Part shown: piece by piece, positions 1 to 7,910 of the stretch
Layout: every line of letters starts with the position of its first letter
Position numbering within the stretch: the first letter of the stretch is position 1
Assembly: GCA_039029535.1 (NCBI GenBank)
Contig: JBCCFW010000113.1
Coordinates: 1 to 24,068, forward strand
DNA from: JBCCFW01 sp039029535
GTDB taxonomy: Bacteria; Acidobacteriota; JBCCFW01
DNA: 24,068 nt
Direction of reading: 5' to 3'
Notes under the pieces: generated by a model
Databases searched by the model: none
Told to the model about the DNA's origin: nothing
Seen by the model: the letters and a program-made list of their open reading frames with translations, nothing else
Position numbers and translations under genes: made by a program

Positions 1-419
1 TCATCCAGCCCTACCGGCTCGAGATGGGGCTGAAGTTCCCGGTCGCTCGCAAGAAGAACCTCTACGAGTACTGGGGCTCTCGCATCACCGACGAGATCAA
101 CGCCGCCGTCGAGGCCTCAGGCAGCACGACCGTCGTGAACCTGGCATCGAACGAGTACTTCAAGGCCGTGCAGCCCGAGGGCCTGTCGGTGCCCCTCGTG
201 AGCCCGACTTTCCGGGAAGTGAAAGACGGTGACCTCAAGATGATCAGCTTCTCCGCGAAGCGGGCGCGAGGTCGGCTGACGCGCTACATCATCGACCACC
301 GCCTCACCTCGCCCGAGCAGCTCACCGAGTTCAAGGAAGACCGCTACCGCCTGCGCAAGAGTGAGTCGACCGACGACCGGCCGCTGTTTGCCCGGAAGTT
401 CGTTCCCGTCGGCGGCTGA
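1..419 (+). CDS. yaaA: YaaA family peroxide-stress protein (UPF0246), 3' part
   Basis: The reading frame is open from the left edge (first full codon at base 3) to TGA at 417-419, so the N-terminus lies outside the window. The visible 138 residues begin IQPYRLEMG, a YaaA-family signature, and continue through NLASNEYF and a late motif FSAKRARG, then RYIIDHRL, all in the order seen in YaaA. In E. coli YaaA binds DNA and limits free-iron damage during hydrogen peroxide stress; that role is family knowledge, not visible here. An internal ATG at 24 opens an apparent shorter ORF, but conserved family sequence precedes it. No operon partner is visible on the right: the next gene starts 346 bases later. 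Confidence 0.88.
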   Translation, partial: IQPYRLEMGLKFPVARKKNLYEYWGSRITDEINAAVEASGSTTVVNLASNEYFKAVQPEGLSVPLVSPTFREVKDGDLKMISFSAKRARGRLTRYIIDHRLTSPEQLTEFKEDRYRLRKSESTDDRPLFARKFVPVGG

Positions 420-765
420 TCGCGACGCCATTGCTCGCCGTGAGTCCCATTTCCAAGATGGTCCTGGCGACCAATGGGCCCGGCATTTCCCCGGCGCGGT
501 CCCAGACGAGCGCTGCGACCCAGGCGCCGTGAGCGGGACCGAAGACTCACTAGAGAAAGCCCAGAGTGCGGTCTCGCGCCCGTTTGAGGGCAAATTCGGG
601 CTGCTCAGCCACGGCCCGAGAGGGGGCTTGATCGTTTGCGAGCGCCAACTAGTGCATGATCGAGGCGCGTTGGATCGCTCCGATCCCGCTTCCTACCTCG
701 TCCGTTGACCCGCGCTCTTGGTTCTACAGCCGTTCGCGTGCACAGACGGCTGGAGAAAGACCAAG
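420..765. other. Intergenic region, probable leader of the RRM gene
   Basis: There is no convincing gene here; the open frames in it have shadow-like composition. A perfect 6-bp inverted repeat with a 3-base spacer, GGATCG-CTC-CGATCC, lies at 672-686 and could be an operator or a leader hairpin. A purine-rich ribosome-binding site (GGAGAAAG) lies just before the ATG at 766. Genes for small RRM proteins of this type are often cold-inducible with long leaders, but nothing in the sequence proves that here. Confidence 0.4.
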
Positions 766-1053
766 ATGAAGATCTTCGTGGGCAACCTGTCCTTCCAATC
801 CACTGACGAGACCGTCCGTTCCGTGTTCGCCGAGTACGGAACCGTCGATGAGGTCGCGCTCATCACCGATCGCGAGACCGGCCGTCCCCGCGGCTTCGGC
901 TTCGTCAACATGCCGAGCGACGACGAGGCCCGCGCGGCCATCGAAGGCGTCAACGGTCGCGACGTCGACGGCCGCACCCTCAACGTCAACGAGGCGAAGC
1001 CCCGTGAGGGCGGCCGTGGCGGTGGTGGCGGCGGCGGCGGCCGTCGCTGGTAG
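766..1053 (+). CDS. Small RRM-type RNA-binding protein with Gly-rich tail
   Basis: The 95-residue protein is a single RNA recognition motif (about residues 1-78) plus a glycine/arginine tail (about 79-95). RNP2 is seen as IFVGNL at residues 3-8 and RNP1 as RGFGFV at about residues 45-50, the aromatic residues that stack on RNA bases. The tail runs GGRGGGGG and ends RRW. This is the architecture of cyanobacterial Rbp and other bacterial cold-inducible glycine-rich RNA-binding proteins, expected to bind single-stranded RNA in the cytoplasm. I chose ATG 766 because MKIFVGN is the standard N-terminus and a GGAGAAAG site precedes it; a 16-residue upstream extension to 718 has no family support. 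The gene is monocistronic and is followed at once by a hairpin. Confidence 0.92.
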   Translation: MKIFVGNLSFQSTDETVRSVFAEYGTVDEVALITDRETGRPRGFGFVNMPSDDEARAAIEGVNGRDVDGRTLNVNEAKPREGGRGGGGGGGGRRW

Positions 1054-1063
1054 TCACCTGATG

Positions 1064-1096
1064 AGGAGCACGTCGCTCATCCCGTGACGTGCTCCT
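1064..1096 (+). terminator. Strong hairpin after the RRM gene
   Basis: There is a perfect 11-bp inverted repeat, AGGAGCACGTC (1064-1074) and GACGTGCTCCT (1086-1096), separated by an 11-base loop, beginning 10 bases after the RRM stop codon. No T-run follows, so it is either a GC-rich terminator lacking a U-tract or an mRNA-stabilising 3' hairpin. Its position argues for transcript-end formation. Confidence 0.65.
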
Positions 1097-1210
1097 GCTC
1101 GATCCGGGTGGTGACCACCGGTCGCCACCCGGACGATTCCAAGCAACGAGCCCTCGAAGAACCTCGTTGCCGACGCGGCGACCGACGATGCTTGGCTGTC
1201 GAGTCGCTTG

Positions 1211-2338
1211 ATGTCACGCTTGGCTCTCTCCGAGCCCGAGCCTGGCATGAACGTCTCTCCCCCCCTTCCCGCCTTCTTCCTCTCGCTGGCCTTCCTCTCC
1301 TTCGGCGTCACTCCCACGACCGCCGAGGTCAGCCGAGTCGGCGCGCTCGGACGCATCGAGCCCCGGAGCGAAGTCCTCGACATCGACGCGGCCGGACCCG
1401 ATCGGGTCGCGAGGCTGCTCGTCGAGGAAGGCCAGGCCGTAAAGCGTGGCCAGGAGCTCGTCCATCTCGATCGTCATGGCGTGAGCGTCGCCGAGCGGGA
1501 CGCCATCGCGGCGCGGCTGGAGGAAGCACGTCGTCGCTTGGTGGCTGCGCAGCAAGTCGGCGAAGCGAAGACCGAGCTGGCACGTCTCGCCCTCCGATCG
1601 GTCGAAGAGCTCACCCCCACTCGCATCGCCGCCCAAGCGGCGGCCATCCGATCCCTCGAGGCCGAACGAGAGAACGCCCGCCGGGAATCCCGTCGAGCGC
1701 AGAGGCTCCTCGGTACCGACACGATGCCCGAGGAGATCGCCCAACGACGCGACCTGGTCGCCGTGAGCCTGAGCGAGCGTCTCGCCAGCGAACGTCTGGT
1801 GCTGAAGGAGATGAAGGCCGACCATCAGCTCTCCCTCGCCACCGCCCAGGCCGAGCTCGTGGCCGCCGAGGCCTCGTTGGCCGAGGAGGTCGCCTCCATC
1901 CCCACCGAGTCGCTCGAAGCCGAGCTGGCTCTCGCCGAAGCGCAGCTCGAGCTGACTCTCATCCGCGCGCCGATCGACGGGCGGGTGCTCAACGTGTTCA
2001 CTTGGCCAGGTGAGCGGACCGGCGTCGAGCCCATTCTCCAGCTCGGCGACACCAGCGAGATGCACGTCGTCGCCGAGGTTTACGAGACCGACGTGCAACA
2101 CCTGCGACTCGGTCAGGCTGCCAGCATCCAGAGCGCGGCGCTGCCGACGGAGCTCACCGGAGAGGTCGTCTTCATCGGGCTCATGATCCACAAGAACGAC
2201 GTCCTCGAGGTCGACCCGGCTGCCGAGGCCGACGCGCGGGTGGTCGAGGTGCGGATCCGCCTGACCGACGCCAGCGCCGTTGCCGGTCTCACCAACCTCC
2301 AGGTCGACGTGGTCATCGACGTGGCCGGGGGCCGATGA
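1211..2338 (+). CDS. DevB/HlyD-type ABC exporter membrane fusion protein
   Basis: About 375 residues. It has an N-terminal hydrophobic export/anchor segment (PAFFLSLAFLSFG), a lipoyl/barrel-sandwich half with VARLLVEEGQAVKRGQELVHLD, a long alpha-hairpin coiled coil rich in Ala, Glu and Arg (about residues 95-240), then the returning lipoyl half ELTLIRAPIDGRVL and a beta-barrel (MHVVAEVYETDVQHLRLGQ). This is the adaptor that bridges an inner-membrane ABC transporter to an outer-membrane channel, close in layout to DevB of the cyanobacterial DevBCA glycolipid exporter. It is the first gene of a four-gene operon; its TGA overlaps the next ATG (ATGA at 2335). The start is uncertain: ATG 1211 gives a basic N-terminus, whereas ATG 1247 gives a cleaner 26-residue signal; neither has a good ribosome-binding site. 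Confidence 0.85.
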   Translation: MSRLALSEPEPGMNVSPPLPAFFLSLAFLSFGVTPTTAEVSRVGALGRIEPRSEVLDIDAAGPDRVARLLVEEGQAVKRGQELVHLDRHGVSVAERDAIAARLEEARRRLVAAQQVGEAKTELARLALRSVEELTPTRIAAQAAAIRSLEAERENARRESRRAQRLLGTDTMPEEIAQRRDLVAVSLSERLASERLVLKEMKADHQLSLATAQAELVAAEASLAEEVASIPTESLEAELALAEAQLELTLIRAPIDGRVLNVFTWPGERTGVEPILQLGDTSEMHVVAEVYETDVQHLRLGQAASIQSAALPTELTGEVVFIGLMIHKNDVLEVDPAAEADARVVEVRIRLTDASAVAGLTNLQVDVVIDVAGGR

Positions 2339-3465
2339 AGACTCCCCTGGCGTGGCGCAACCTCGTCCACGCCAAGGTGCGCACCGGTCTGGCCCTCGCC
2401 GGCATCGCGTTCGCGGTCATGCTCGTGTTCCTCCAGGTCGGCCTGCACGGCGCCATGAAGACCGGGGCCACCTTGTTCTTCGACGCGATGGAGCACGACC
2501 TCGTCGTCCTTCCGACGGACTACATCTTCCTCGCCAGCCCGGCGGTCTTCCCCAAGCGACGTCTTCAGCAGGTGGCTGCCCTCCCGGAGGTCGCGAGCGT
2601 CGCCCCCCTCTTCGTCGGCCAGAGCCACTGGGCCGTGCCCGAATCGGGCGCGAGGCTCAGCACGGTCGTCTTCGGCATCGATCCGGAAGCGCCGGCCTTC
2701 CCCGCCGAGACGCTCGGCGCAGACCCTGCCTTGCTGCGCTCCTTGGACACCGTGCTTGCCGACACGCAGACCCGAGACATCTTCGGACCTCGCGACGTGG
2801 GCAGCACGATCGAGGTCGGCGACCGGCGGGTGAAGGTCGTCGGCGAGTCCACGCTCGGCACCGCGTTCCTCGACCTGGGCGTGCTGGTCGCCAGCGATCG
2901 CACCTATCAGCACGTGCTTCCCGGAGCTCGGCTCGACCGCCCGAGCATGGGTCTCGTCGAGCTGCGCGATGGCGCGGATGCCGAGCAAGTCCTCGAACGG
3001 CTCCGACTGAGCCTGCCACCCGACGTCGAGGTGGTGAGCCGCGCCACGCTCAATCAGCGCGAGACCCATCACTGGCTCGTCTTGACCTCGACCGGTCCCA
3101 TCTTCGGATCGGGTGCTCTCGTGGCCATCATCGTCGGCGTGGTCGTCATCTACCAGGCACTCGCGACGCAAGTCATGCGTCACTTGCCCGAGTACGCCAC
3201 CATGAAGGCCATGGGCTACGCCGATGGTCAGGTCTCACGGGTCGTCATCCAGCAGTCCGTCTTGCTGGCGATCACCGGGTTCGTCCCGGGGCTGCTGGCG
3301 GCCCTCGGCCTCTACGCGATGCTCCGTCAGAAGGACTTCATCCCCATCTGGATGACGCCCACCCGCGTCATCGCCGTCCTCGTGCTCACCGTGGCCATGG
3401 CGGTGGTCGCCGGTTTCCTCGCCCTCGGCAAGGTCCGCAAGGCCGACCCGGCCGATCTGTTCTGA
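2335..3465 (+). CDS. DevC-type ABC exporter permease 1
   Basis: The 376-residue MacB/FtsX-superfamily permease has one N-terminal TM segment (about 18-38), a large periplasmic MacB-like domain (about 40-255) and three C-terminal TM segments (about 262-285, 300-325, 342-365). The N-terminal LAWRNL and the cytoplasmic coupling helix LPEYATMKAMGYADGQV are typical of DevC permeases, which work with a DevB adaptor and DevA ATPase to export lipids or hydrophobic compounds. The start overlaps the upstream stop by ATGA, and the end overlaps the next start by one base, so the genes are translationally coupled. It is related to, but clearly different from, the next gene, suggesting that the two pair as a heterodimer. 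Confidence 0.88.
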   Translation: MKTPLAWRNLVHAKVRTGLALAGIAFAVMLVFLQVGLHGAMKTGATLFFDAMEHDLVVLPTDYIFLASPAVFPKRRLQQVAALPEVASVAPLFVGQSHWAVPESGARLSTVVFGIDPEAPAFPAETLGADPALLRSLDTVLADTQTRDIFGPRDVGSTIEVGDRRVKVVGESTLGTAFLDLGVLVASDRTYQHVLPGARLDRPSMGLVELRDGADAEQVLERLRLSLPPDVEVVSRATLNQRETHHWLVLTSTGPIFGSGALVAIIVGVVVIYQALATQVMRHLPEYATMKAMGYADGQVSRVVIQQSVLLAITGFVPGLLAALGLYAMLRQKDFIPIWMTPTRVIAVLVLTVAMAVVAGFLALGKVRKADPADLF

Positions 3466-4619
3466 TGGGCCGCGTCCCCCTCGCGTGGAGGAACCTCACC
3501 CACGACCCGCGCCGGCTCGCCCTGTCGGTGGCCGGTGTCGGCTTCGCGGTGCTGCTCATCCTCATGCAGCTCGGCTTTCGCAACGCCATGATCGACAGTC
3601 AGGTCGAGGTGCTGCGTCGTCTCGACTGCGACCTCGCGCTGGTGAGCCCGTCCAAGTACCGGCTCTACACGACCGACTCCTTTCCGCAGCGACGCCTGCT
3701 CCAGGCGCTCGGCCACGAGTCCGTGGTGAGCGTCAGCGCCCTGCACTGCGAGTCGGAAGACCTGTTCTGGCGGAACCCGGTCGAGGGCAACGCTCACTTC
3801 ATGCGCGTGCTGGCCTTCGACCCGGACGAGTCGGTCTTCCTCGACGAGGAGATCCGTTCCCAGCAGGAGAAGCTCAAGGTCGCCGACACCGTCCTCATGG
3901 ATCGGCTCTCGAAGGAGCTCATGGGACCCGTGGAGACGGGAGTCGAGACCGTGCTCTCGGGCCGGCAAGTGCGGGTCGTGGGCACCTTCGCCCTCGGCAC
4001 GGACCTCGGTGTCGACGGCAACCTCATCATGAGCGACCGCACCTTCCTCTCGATCATGGCCGAGTCGGGTGATGGTCGACGACGCAACGACCGCGTGGAG
4101 CTCGGTCTCCTCCACCTGGTCGAGGGCGCGGACGAAGTGGCAACTCAGGCCTCGCTCAGGGATGCCTTGCCGGACGACGTGAGCGTCCTCACCAAGGACG
4201 AGCTCATCGGAGTGGAGGCTGGCTATTGGCTGGAGAACTCGGCCATCGGCGTGGTCTTCAACCTCGGCACGGTCATCGGCTTCATCGTCGGGCTGGTCAT
4301 CTGCTATCAGGTGCTGTTCACCGACATCTCCGACAACCTCCCTCAGCTCGCCACGCTCCGGGCCATCGGTCACGCCAACGGTCGTGTCTTTCGGCTCGTC
4401 CTCACGCAGGCCGCGCTCCTTTCCCTCATCGCCTTCGTGCCGGCGGTGGTCCTCGGGCGCCTCCTCTATGGCGTCACGGCGACGATCTCGGGTCTCGCCA
4501 TGCGGTTGACCCCTCAGGTCCTGCTTCTCGTGTTCGCCATGACCGTCGTCATGTGCTCGATCGCCGGAGCGCTGGCGGCACGCAAGGCCATGGCGGCCGA
4601 TCCCGCGGAGGTCTTCTGA
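3465..4619 (+). CDS. DevC-type ABC exporter permease 2
   Basis: The 384-residue protein has the same plan as its neighbour: LAWRNL near the start, TM at about 18-38, a periplasmic domain, then three C-terminal TM segments and the coupling-helix motif LPQLATLRAIGHANGRV, ending AADPAEVF (permease 1 ends KADPADLF). The reading frame is open far upstream to 2280, but that part is antisense-like shadow over permease 1. ATG 3465 overlaps the previous TGA (TGATG), and the gene ends with the same TGATG overlap into the ATPase gene. The tandem looks like an old duplication; the periplasmic domains have diverged most. A two-permease set is unusual compared with the single DevC of cyanobacteria. Confidence 0.88.
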   Translation: MGRVPLAWRNLTHDPRRLALSVAGVGFAVLLILMQLGFRNAMIDSQVEVLRRLDCDLALVSPSKYRLYTTDSFPQRRLLQALGHESVVSVSALHCESEDLFWRNPVEGNAHFMRVLAFDPDESVFLDEEIRSQQEKLKVADTVLMDRLSKELMGPVETGVETVLSGRQVRVVGTFALGTDLGVDGNLIMSDRTFLSIMAESGDGRRRNDRVELGLLHLVEGADEVATQASLRDALPDDVSVLTKDELIGVEAGYWLENSAIGVVFNLGTVIGFIVGLVICYQVLFTDISDNLPQLATLRAIGHANGRVFRLVLTQAALLSLIAFVPAVVLGRLLYGVTATISGLAMRLTPQVLLLVFAMTVVMCSIAGALAARKAMAADPAEVF

Positions 4620-5695
4620 TGGCCGACCCCGTCGTCACCACGCGCGATCTCACGCACCACTTTGGCGAGCAGCCGCACGACAAGCAGGTGCTCTTCGACA
4701 TCACGCTGGACGTCGCACCGGGCGAGCTCGTCATCATGACGGGGCCTTCCGGCTCGGGGAAGACGACCCTGCTCACGCTGCTGGGAGGCTTGCGCGCCAC
4801 GCAGGCCGGCAGCAACCGAGTGCTCGGGCAGGAGCTGCTCGGGCTCGCGCCCCGTGATCTCGTCGACCTGCGACGCCGCATCGGCTTCATCTTCCAGCTC
4901 CACAACCTCTTCGACTCGCTGTCGGCCGGCGAGAACGTGAAGATGGCGCTCGAGCTTCACGATCACTCGGCGTCCGAGAGGAACCGACTCGCACGCGAGG
5001 CACTCGCACAGCTCGGACTCGGCGACCGGGTCGCCAGCAAGCCGCGAGAGCTCTCCGGAGGCCAGCGTCAGCGGGTGGCCATCGCGCGTGCTCTCGTGAA
5101 CCGACCCAAGCTCATCCTCGCCGACGAGCCGACGGCGGCCCTGGACAAGGACGCGAGCCGGGACGTGGTCGACCTCCTGCGTCGGCTCACCCGCGAGGAG
5201 AACGCGACCATCCTCATGGTCACGCACGACAGCCGCATCCTCGACGTCGCGGATCGCATCGTGAACATGGTCGACGGTCAGATCGAGTCCGACGTCCACG
5301 TCGAGGGATCGATCTACGTCTGCGAGCTGCTCAAGCGATCGAAGGTCTTCGAGAAGCTCAGCCCCACCGAGCTCCTCAACGTCGCCGAGCAGATGACCCG
5401 GGAGCAGCACTCCGCGGGGACGCGCATCATCGAGCAGGGCGACGAGGGCGAGACCTTCCACGTCATCGGCTCAGGCAAGGTCGAGGTCCACGTGAGCGGG
5501 AAGCACGTCGCCGAGCTCGGCGAGGCCGAGTTCTTCGGCGAGCAGTCGCTGCTCACGGACGAGCCCCGCAACGCCACCATCGTCGCCGCCGAGGACGTCG
5601 TGATCTACTCGTTGGAGAAGGCCGCCTTCCGCAAGGCCCTCGCGATGAGCGACGACTTCGACGAGCAGCTCCGGAAGGTCGCCTTCCAGCGCTGA
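4619..5695 (+). CDS. DevA-type ABC ATPase fused to a cyclic-nucleotide-binding domain
   Basis: 358 residues. The first 225 are an ABC ATPase of the DevA/LolD/MacB type: Walker A GPSGSGKTT at 42-50, Q-loop Q93, signature LSGGQRQR at 145-152, Walker B LILADEP at 165-171 and H-loop H203. Residues about 232-350 are an extra cNMP-binding (CAP_ED) domain: LLKRSKVFEKLS at its start, then E308 in FGEQSLL and R317 in PRNAT, which correspond to the conserved Glu and Arg of the phosphate-binding cassette that contact cAMP or cGMP. Transport may therefore be gated by a cyclic nucleotide, although such domains can be degenerate or bind other ligands. The ATG overlaps the permease stop (TGATG), giving an MFP-permease-permease-ATPase operon. 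The domain layout is certain; ligand and substrate are unknown. Confidence 0.92.
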   Translation: MADPVVTTRDLTHHFGEQPHDKQVLFDITLDVAPGELVIMTGPSGSGKTTLLTLLGGLRATQAGSNRVLGQELLGLAPRDLVDLRRRIGFIFQLHNLFDSLSAGENVKMALELHDHSASERNRLAREALAQLGLGDRVASKPRELSGGQRQRVAIARALVNRPKLILADEPTAALDKDASRDVVDLLRRLTREENATILMVTHDSRILDVADRIVNMVDGQIESDVHVEGSIYVCELLKRSKVFEKLSPTELLNVAEQMTREQHSAGTRIIEQGDEGETFHVIGSGKVEVHVSGKHVAELGEAEFFGEQSLLTDEPRNATIVAAEDVVIYSLEKAAFRKALAMSDDFDEQLRKVAFQR

Positions 5696-5711
5696 GCCGC
5701 CGCCTGGCTCA
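5693..5711. terminator. Small inverted repeat between convergent genes
   Basis: TGAGCC (5693-5698) and GGCTCA (5706-5711) form a perfect 6-bp stem with a 7-base loop, and it contains the stop codons of both the ABC ATPase gene and the opposing LysR gene. It may serve as a weak two-way terminator. Part of the symmetry is trivial, because two opposing TGA stops are complementary by nature. Confidence 0.3.
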
Positions 5712-6638
5712 CCCGGAAGCTCGAGTTGCCAGGGCACTGACCTGCTCTCGCCAGTAGTCGTGTCGTGCCGAGTGCTCGTGTCGGGAGTGCCAGTACAGCA
5801 TCAGCCCTCTCTTCGGGTCCGGCCAGGGAGGAGCGATGCAGCCCAGGCCCTTCCCGCAGTGCTTCGCCAGGAGGCTCGGCAAGGTGGCGACCAGGGGTGT
5901 TCCTCGAAGCAGCTCGAGCGCGCTGTTGAAGTCTGCGACCTGCAACGCGACGTGTCGTGACTTGCGCAGCTTCGCCAGCGGTCCTTCGACGTTGAAGCCA
6001 GCCTCCTCGCCGAGGGCCACGCGCACCTGAGGCCGGGCACAGAAGCCATCGACGTCCCCTTCCGCCAGGGGGAACGCTGGATCGAAGAAGACCGCGTCTT
6101 CGAAATCCAGCAGCCTCCGCTGCCTGAAGCCCTCCCCTTCCAGCCACCGCTCGGGGAGGATGGTGAAGTCGACCTGGCCCTGCCGAAGCGTCTCGGCGGC
6201 CCCGGACGCCGAGCCCGACCGAAGGATCTCGAGGGTCAGTCTCGGCGCCAGCTCCAGCACCTTGCGCACGAGCGGCGCGATCAGGAGGTCGCGCTCGACC
6301 GAGCTGATGGCGATGCGCAAGCGGCCCGTGTCCTCTGCCGGGGTGTACTCCTCGGGTTGGCAGATCGACTGTAGCTGGAGCAACGCTTCGCGGGCCCGAG
6401 GCAGGAGTGCCTTGGCACGCTCGGTCGGCTCCACGCCGTTGCCCGCGCGAACGAAGAGAGGATCGCCGAGCCGCTTTCGCAACAGGTCGAGCCAGTAGCT
6501 GACCGTCGACTGGCTGAGATCCAGGATCTTCCCCGCCGCACTCAGCGAACCGGCTTGTTCGATGGTCAGCAGGATCTGGAGCTGCCGACCGTCGAGCTCG
6601 AGGTAATCGAATTCTTCCATGACCACTATCAATGACAT
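5709..6638 (-). CDS. LysR family transcriptional regulator
   Basis: 309 residues. The N-terminal winged helix-turn-helix (about 15-75) shows AGSLSAAGKILDLSQSTVSYWL and then LLRKRLGDPLFVRAGNG, a textbook LysR DNA-binding domain with linker helix. Residues about 95-300 form the periplasmic-binding-protein-like effector domain (LRIAISSVERDLLIAPLV). It is transcribed divergently from the dehalogenase-like gene, with only 75 bases between the two starts, so that gene is the likely target. I chose ATG 6638; ATG 6620 (MEEFDYLE) is an alternative and neither has a strong ribosome-binding site. Upstream reading in this frame is shadow of the opposite gene. The effector cannot be predicted. Confidence 0.9.
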   Translation of the reverse strand: MSLIVVMEEFDYLELDGRQLQILLTIEQAGSLSAAGKILDLSQSTVSYWLDLLRKRLGDPLFVRAGNGVEPTERAKALLPRAREALLQLQSICQPEEYTPAEDTGRLRIAISSVERDLLIAPLVRKVLELAPRLTLEILRSGSASGAAETLRQGQVDFTILPERWLEGEGFRQRRLLDFEDAVFFDPAFPLAEGDVDGFCARPQVRVALGEEAGFNVEGPLAKLRKSRHVALQVADFNSALELLRGTPLVATLPSLLAKHCGKGLGCIAPPWPDPKRGLMLYWHSRHEHSARHDYWREQVSALATRASG

Positions 6639-6713
6639 GGCGTTTCTTCGATGACAAGTCTTCCCTAGAGTCGCCCTCCCCTGGAGCGGAGTCGCTCGGG
6701 GAAGGAGCTCACG
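6639..6713. promoter_or_regulatory. Divergent LysR/dehalogenase promoter region
   Basis: These 75 bases separate two divergent starts and must hold both promoters. The hexamer ATGACA occurs at 6632-6637 and 6651-6656, with a related ATGACC at 6619-6624; these could be parts of a LysR operator, but no clean T-N11-A dyad stands out. A strong ribosome-binding site, AGGAG at 6703-6707, lies 6 bases before the ATG at 6714 and fixes that start. Confidence 0.5.
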
Positions 6714-7712
6714 ATGAAGACCACCCTCGTTGGCCTCGGCCTGGCGGCGCTCCTGTCCGCCTGCAGCTCGAAGCAAGACCCGCCTCCTTCGGCGCCCATG
6801 CCCGCGCACGCCTCGACTGGCACCTCGATCTCGGCGGAGCTGCTTCACGAGAAGCGGTTCATCGAGGTGAAGGGCTCCCGGATGGCCTATCTCGACGAGG
6901 GCGAGGGCCCGACCGTGCTCTTCGTGCACGGCAACCCGACCTCGTCGTACCTCTGGCGCAACGTCATCCCCTTCGTCACGCCGACTCATCGCGCCATCGC
7001 GGTCGACCTCATCGGCATGGGCGACAGCGACAAGCCGGACATCGACTACACCCTTCAGGATCAGTACGAGTACCTCGAGGCCTTCATCGAGAAGCTCGAC
7101 CTGAAGGACCTCATTCTCGTGGGCCACGACTGGGGCGGAGGCCTCACGCCGCTCTACGCGGCGCGCAACAGCCGGAACGTCCGCGCGATCGCGCTCATGG
7201 AGCCGGCTGCCTTCCCCATGCTGCCCATGACGAACCTGGAGGCCCTTGGAGAGCGCGAGCTGATCGAGGCCTTCACGGCCTTCCGTGATGCCGAGATGGG
7301 ACCGAAGCTCCTGCTCGAACAGAACGCCATGGTCGAGGTCGTCCTCCCGGGCGGCGTGCTCCGACCCCTCTCGGTCGCCGAGATGAATGCCTACCGGAAG
7401 CCGTTCCCGACTCCGGAGTCGCGCAAGCCGGCCTACACGTTCCCCAACGAGATCCCGATCGCAGGAAGCCCGGCACGCAACGTCGCCATCATGGAAGAGA
7501 TCGGTGCATGGCTCACGAAGTCGGCACAGCCCAAGCTGGTCCTCTACGCGTCGCCGGGCATGTTGGTCTCTCCCAACACGGCAAGGATCCTCGCGAGCAC
7601 CTACCGCAACGTGCAGGTGCGCTACATCGGCGCCGGCGTCCACTTCATTCAAGAAGACCAACCGGAGACCATCGGACGCAACCTGTCGGACTGGCTCCAT
7701 GGCCTGAGCTGA
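6714..7712 (+). CDS. Haloalkane-dehalogenase-like alpha/beta hydrolase, lipoprotein
   Basis: 332 residues. The start of the mature protein is set by a lipobox, LLSAC, with the acylated Cys at 17 and Ser at +2, which predicts an outer-membrane lipoprotein. The body has the DhaA/LinB (HLD-II) pattern: HGNPTSSYLWRN with halide-binding N74, nucleophile D139 followed by W140 in GHDWGG, acid E163 in LMEP, and H310 in VHFIQED. The D139-E163 spacing of 24 equals that of D106-E130 in DhaA. Family enzymes hydrolyse carbon-halogen bonds to alcohol and halide. The complete triad plus the Asn/Trp pair argue for a real dehalogenase rather than an esterase (Ser) or epoxide hydrolase (which lacks this Asn/Trp pair and uses Tyr). 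The gene is divergent from a LysR regulator. Natural substrates of many family members are unknown. Confidence 0.87.
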   Translation: MKTTLVGLGLAALLSACSSKQDPPPSAPMPAHASTGTSISAELLHEKRFIEVKGSRMAYLDEGEGPTVLFVHGNPTSSYLWRNVIPFVTPTHRAIAVDLIGMGDSDKPDIDYTLQDQYEYLEAFIEKLDLKDLILVGHDWGGGLTPLYAARNSRNVRAIALMEPAAFPMLPMTNLEALGERELIEAFTAFRDAEMGPKLLLEQNAMVEVVLPGGVLRPLSVAEMNAYRKPFPTPESRKPAYTFPNEIPIAGSPARNVAIMEEIGAWLTKSAQPKLVLYASPGMLVSPNTARILASTYRNVQVRYIGAGVHFIQEDQPETIGRNLSDWLHGLS

Positions 7713-7910
7713 CGGTCACGCCACTCCAGGTGGGCCCAGGCCCCTCTCGATGGGCAGCCGGTGTCGCGGAAGCGAGCTCTCTCGAAGCGGAACGAGGCGA
7801 GCCGGTCCGACCGCCTACACCCCTGGGCCCAGTCCGAATTGGTGCCGTGGGCCGATGCGCGACCCCTCGACACGTCGTTAGCTTTCTCGAATCCGAGGAG
7901 GCCCGACGTG

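Noticed and set aside
1214..2191. Long minus-strand open frames opposite the membrane fusion protein and other GC-rich genes
   Set aside because: These are mirror frames produced by GC-rich third positions; the products are His/Asp/Gly/Arg-rich without motifs, while the plus strand has clear family matches.
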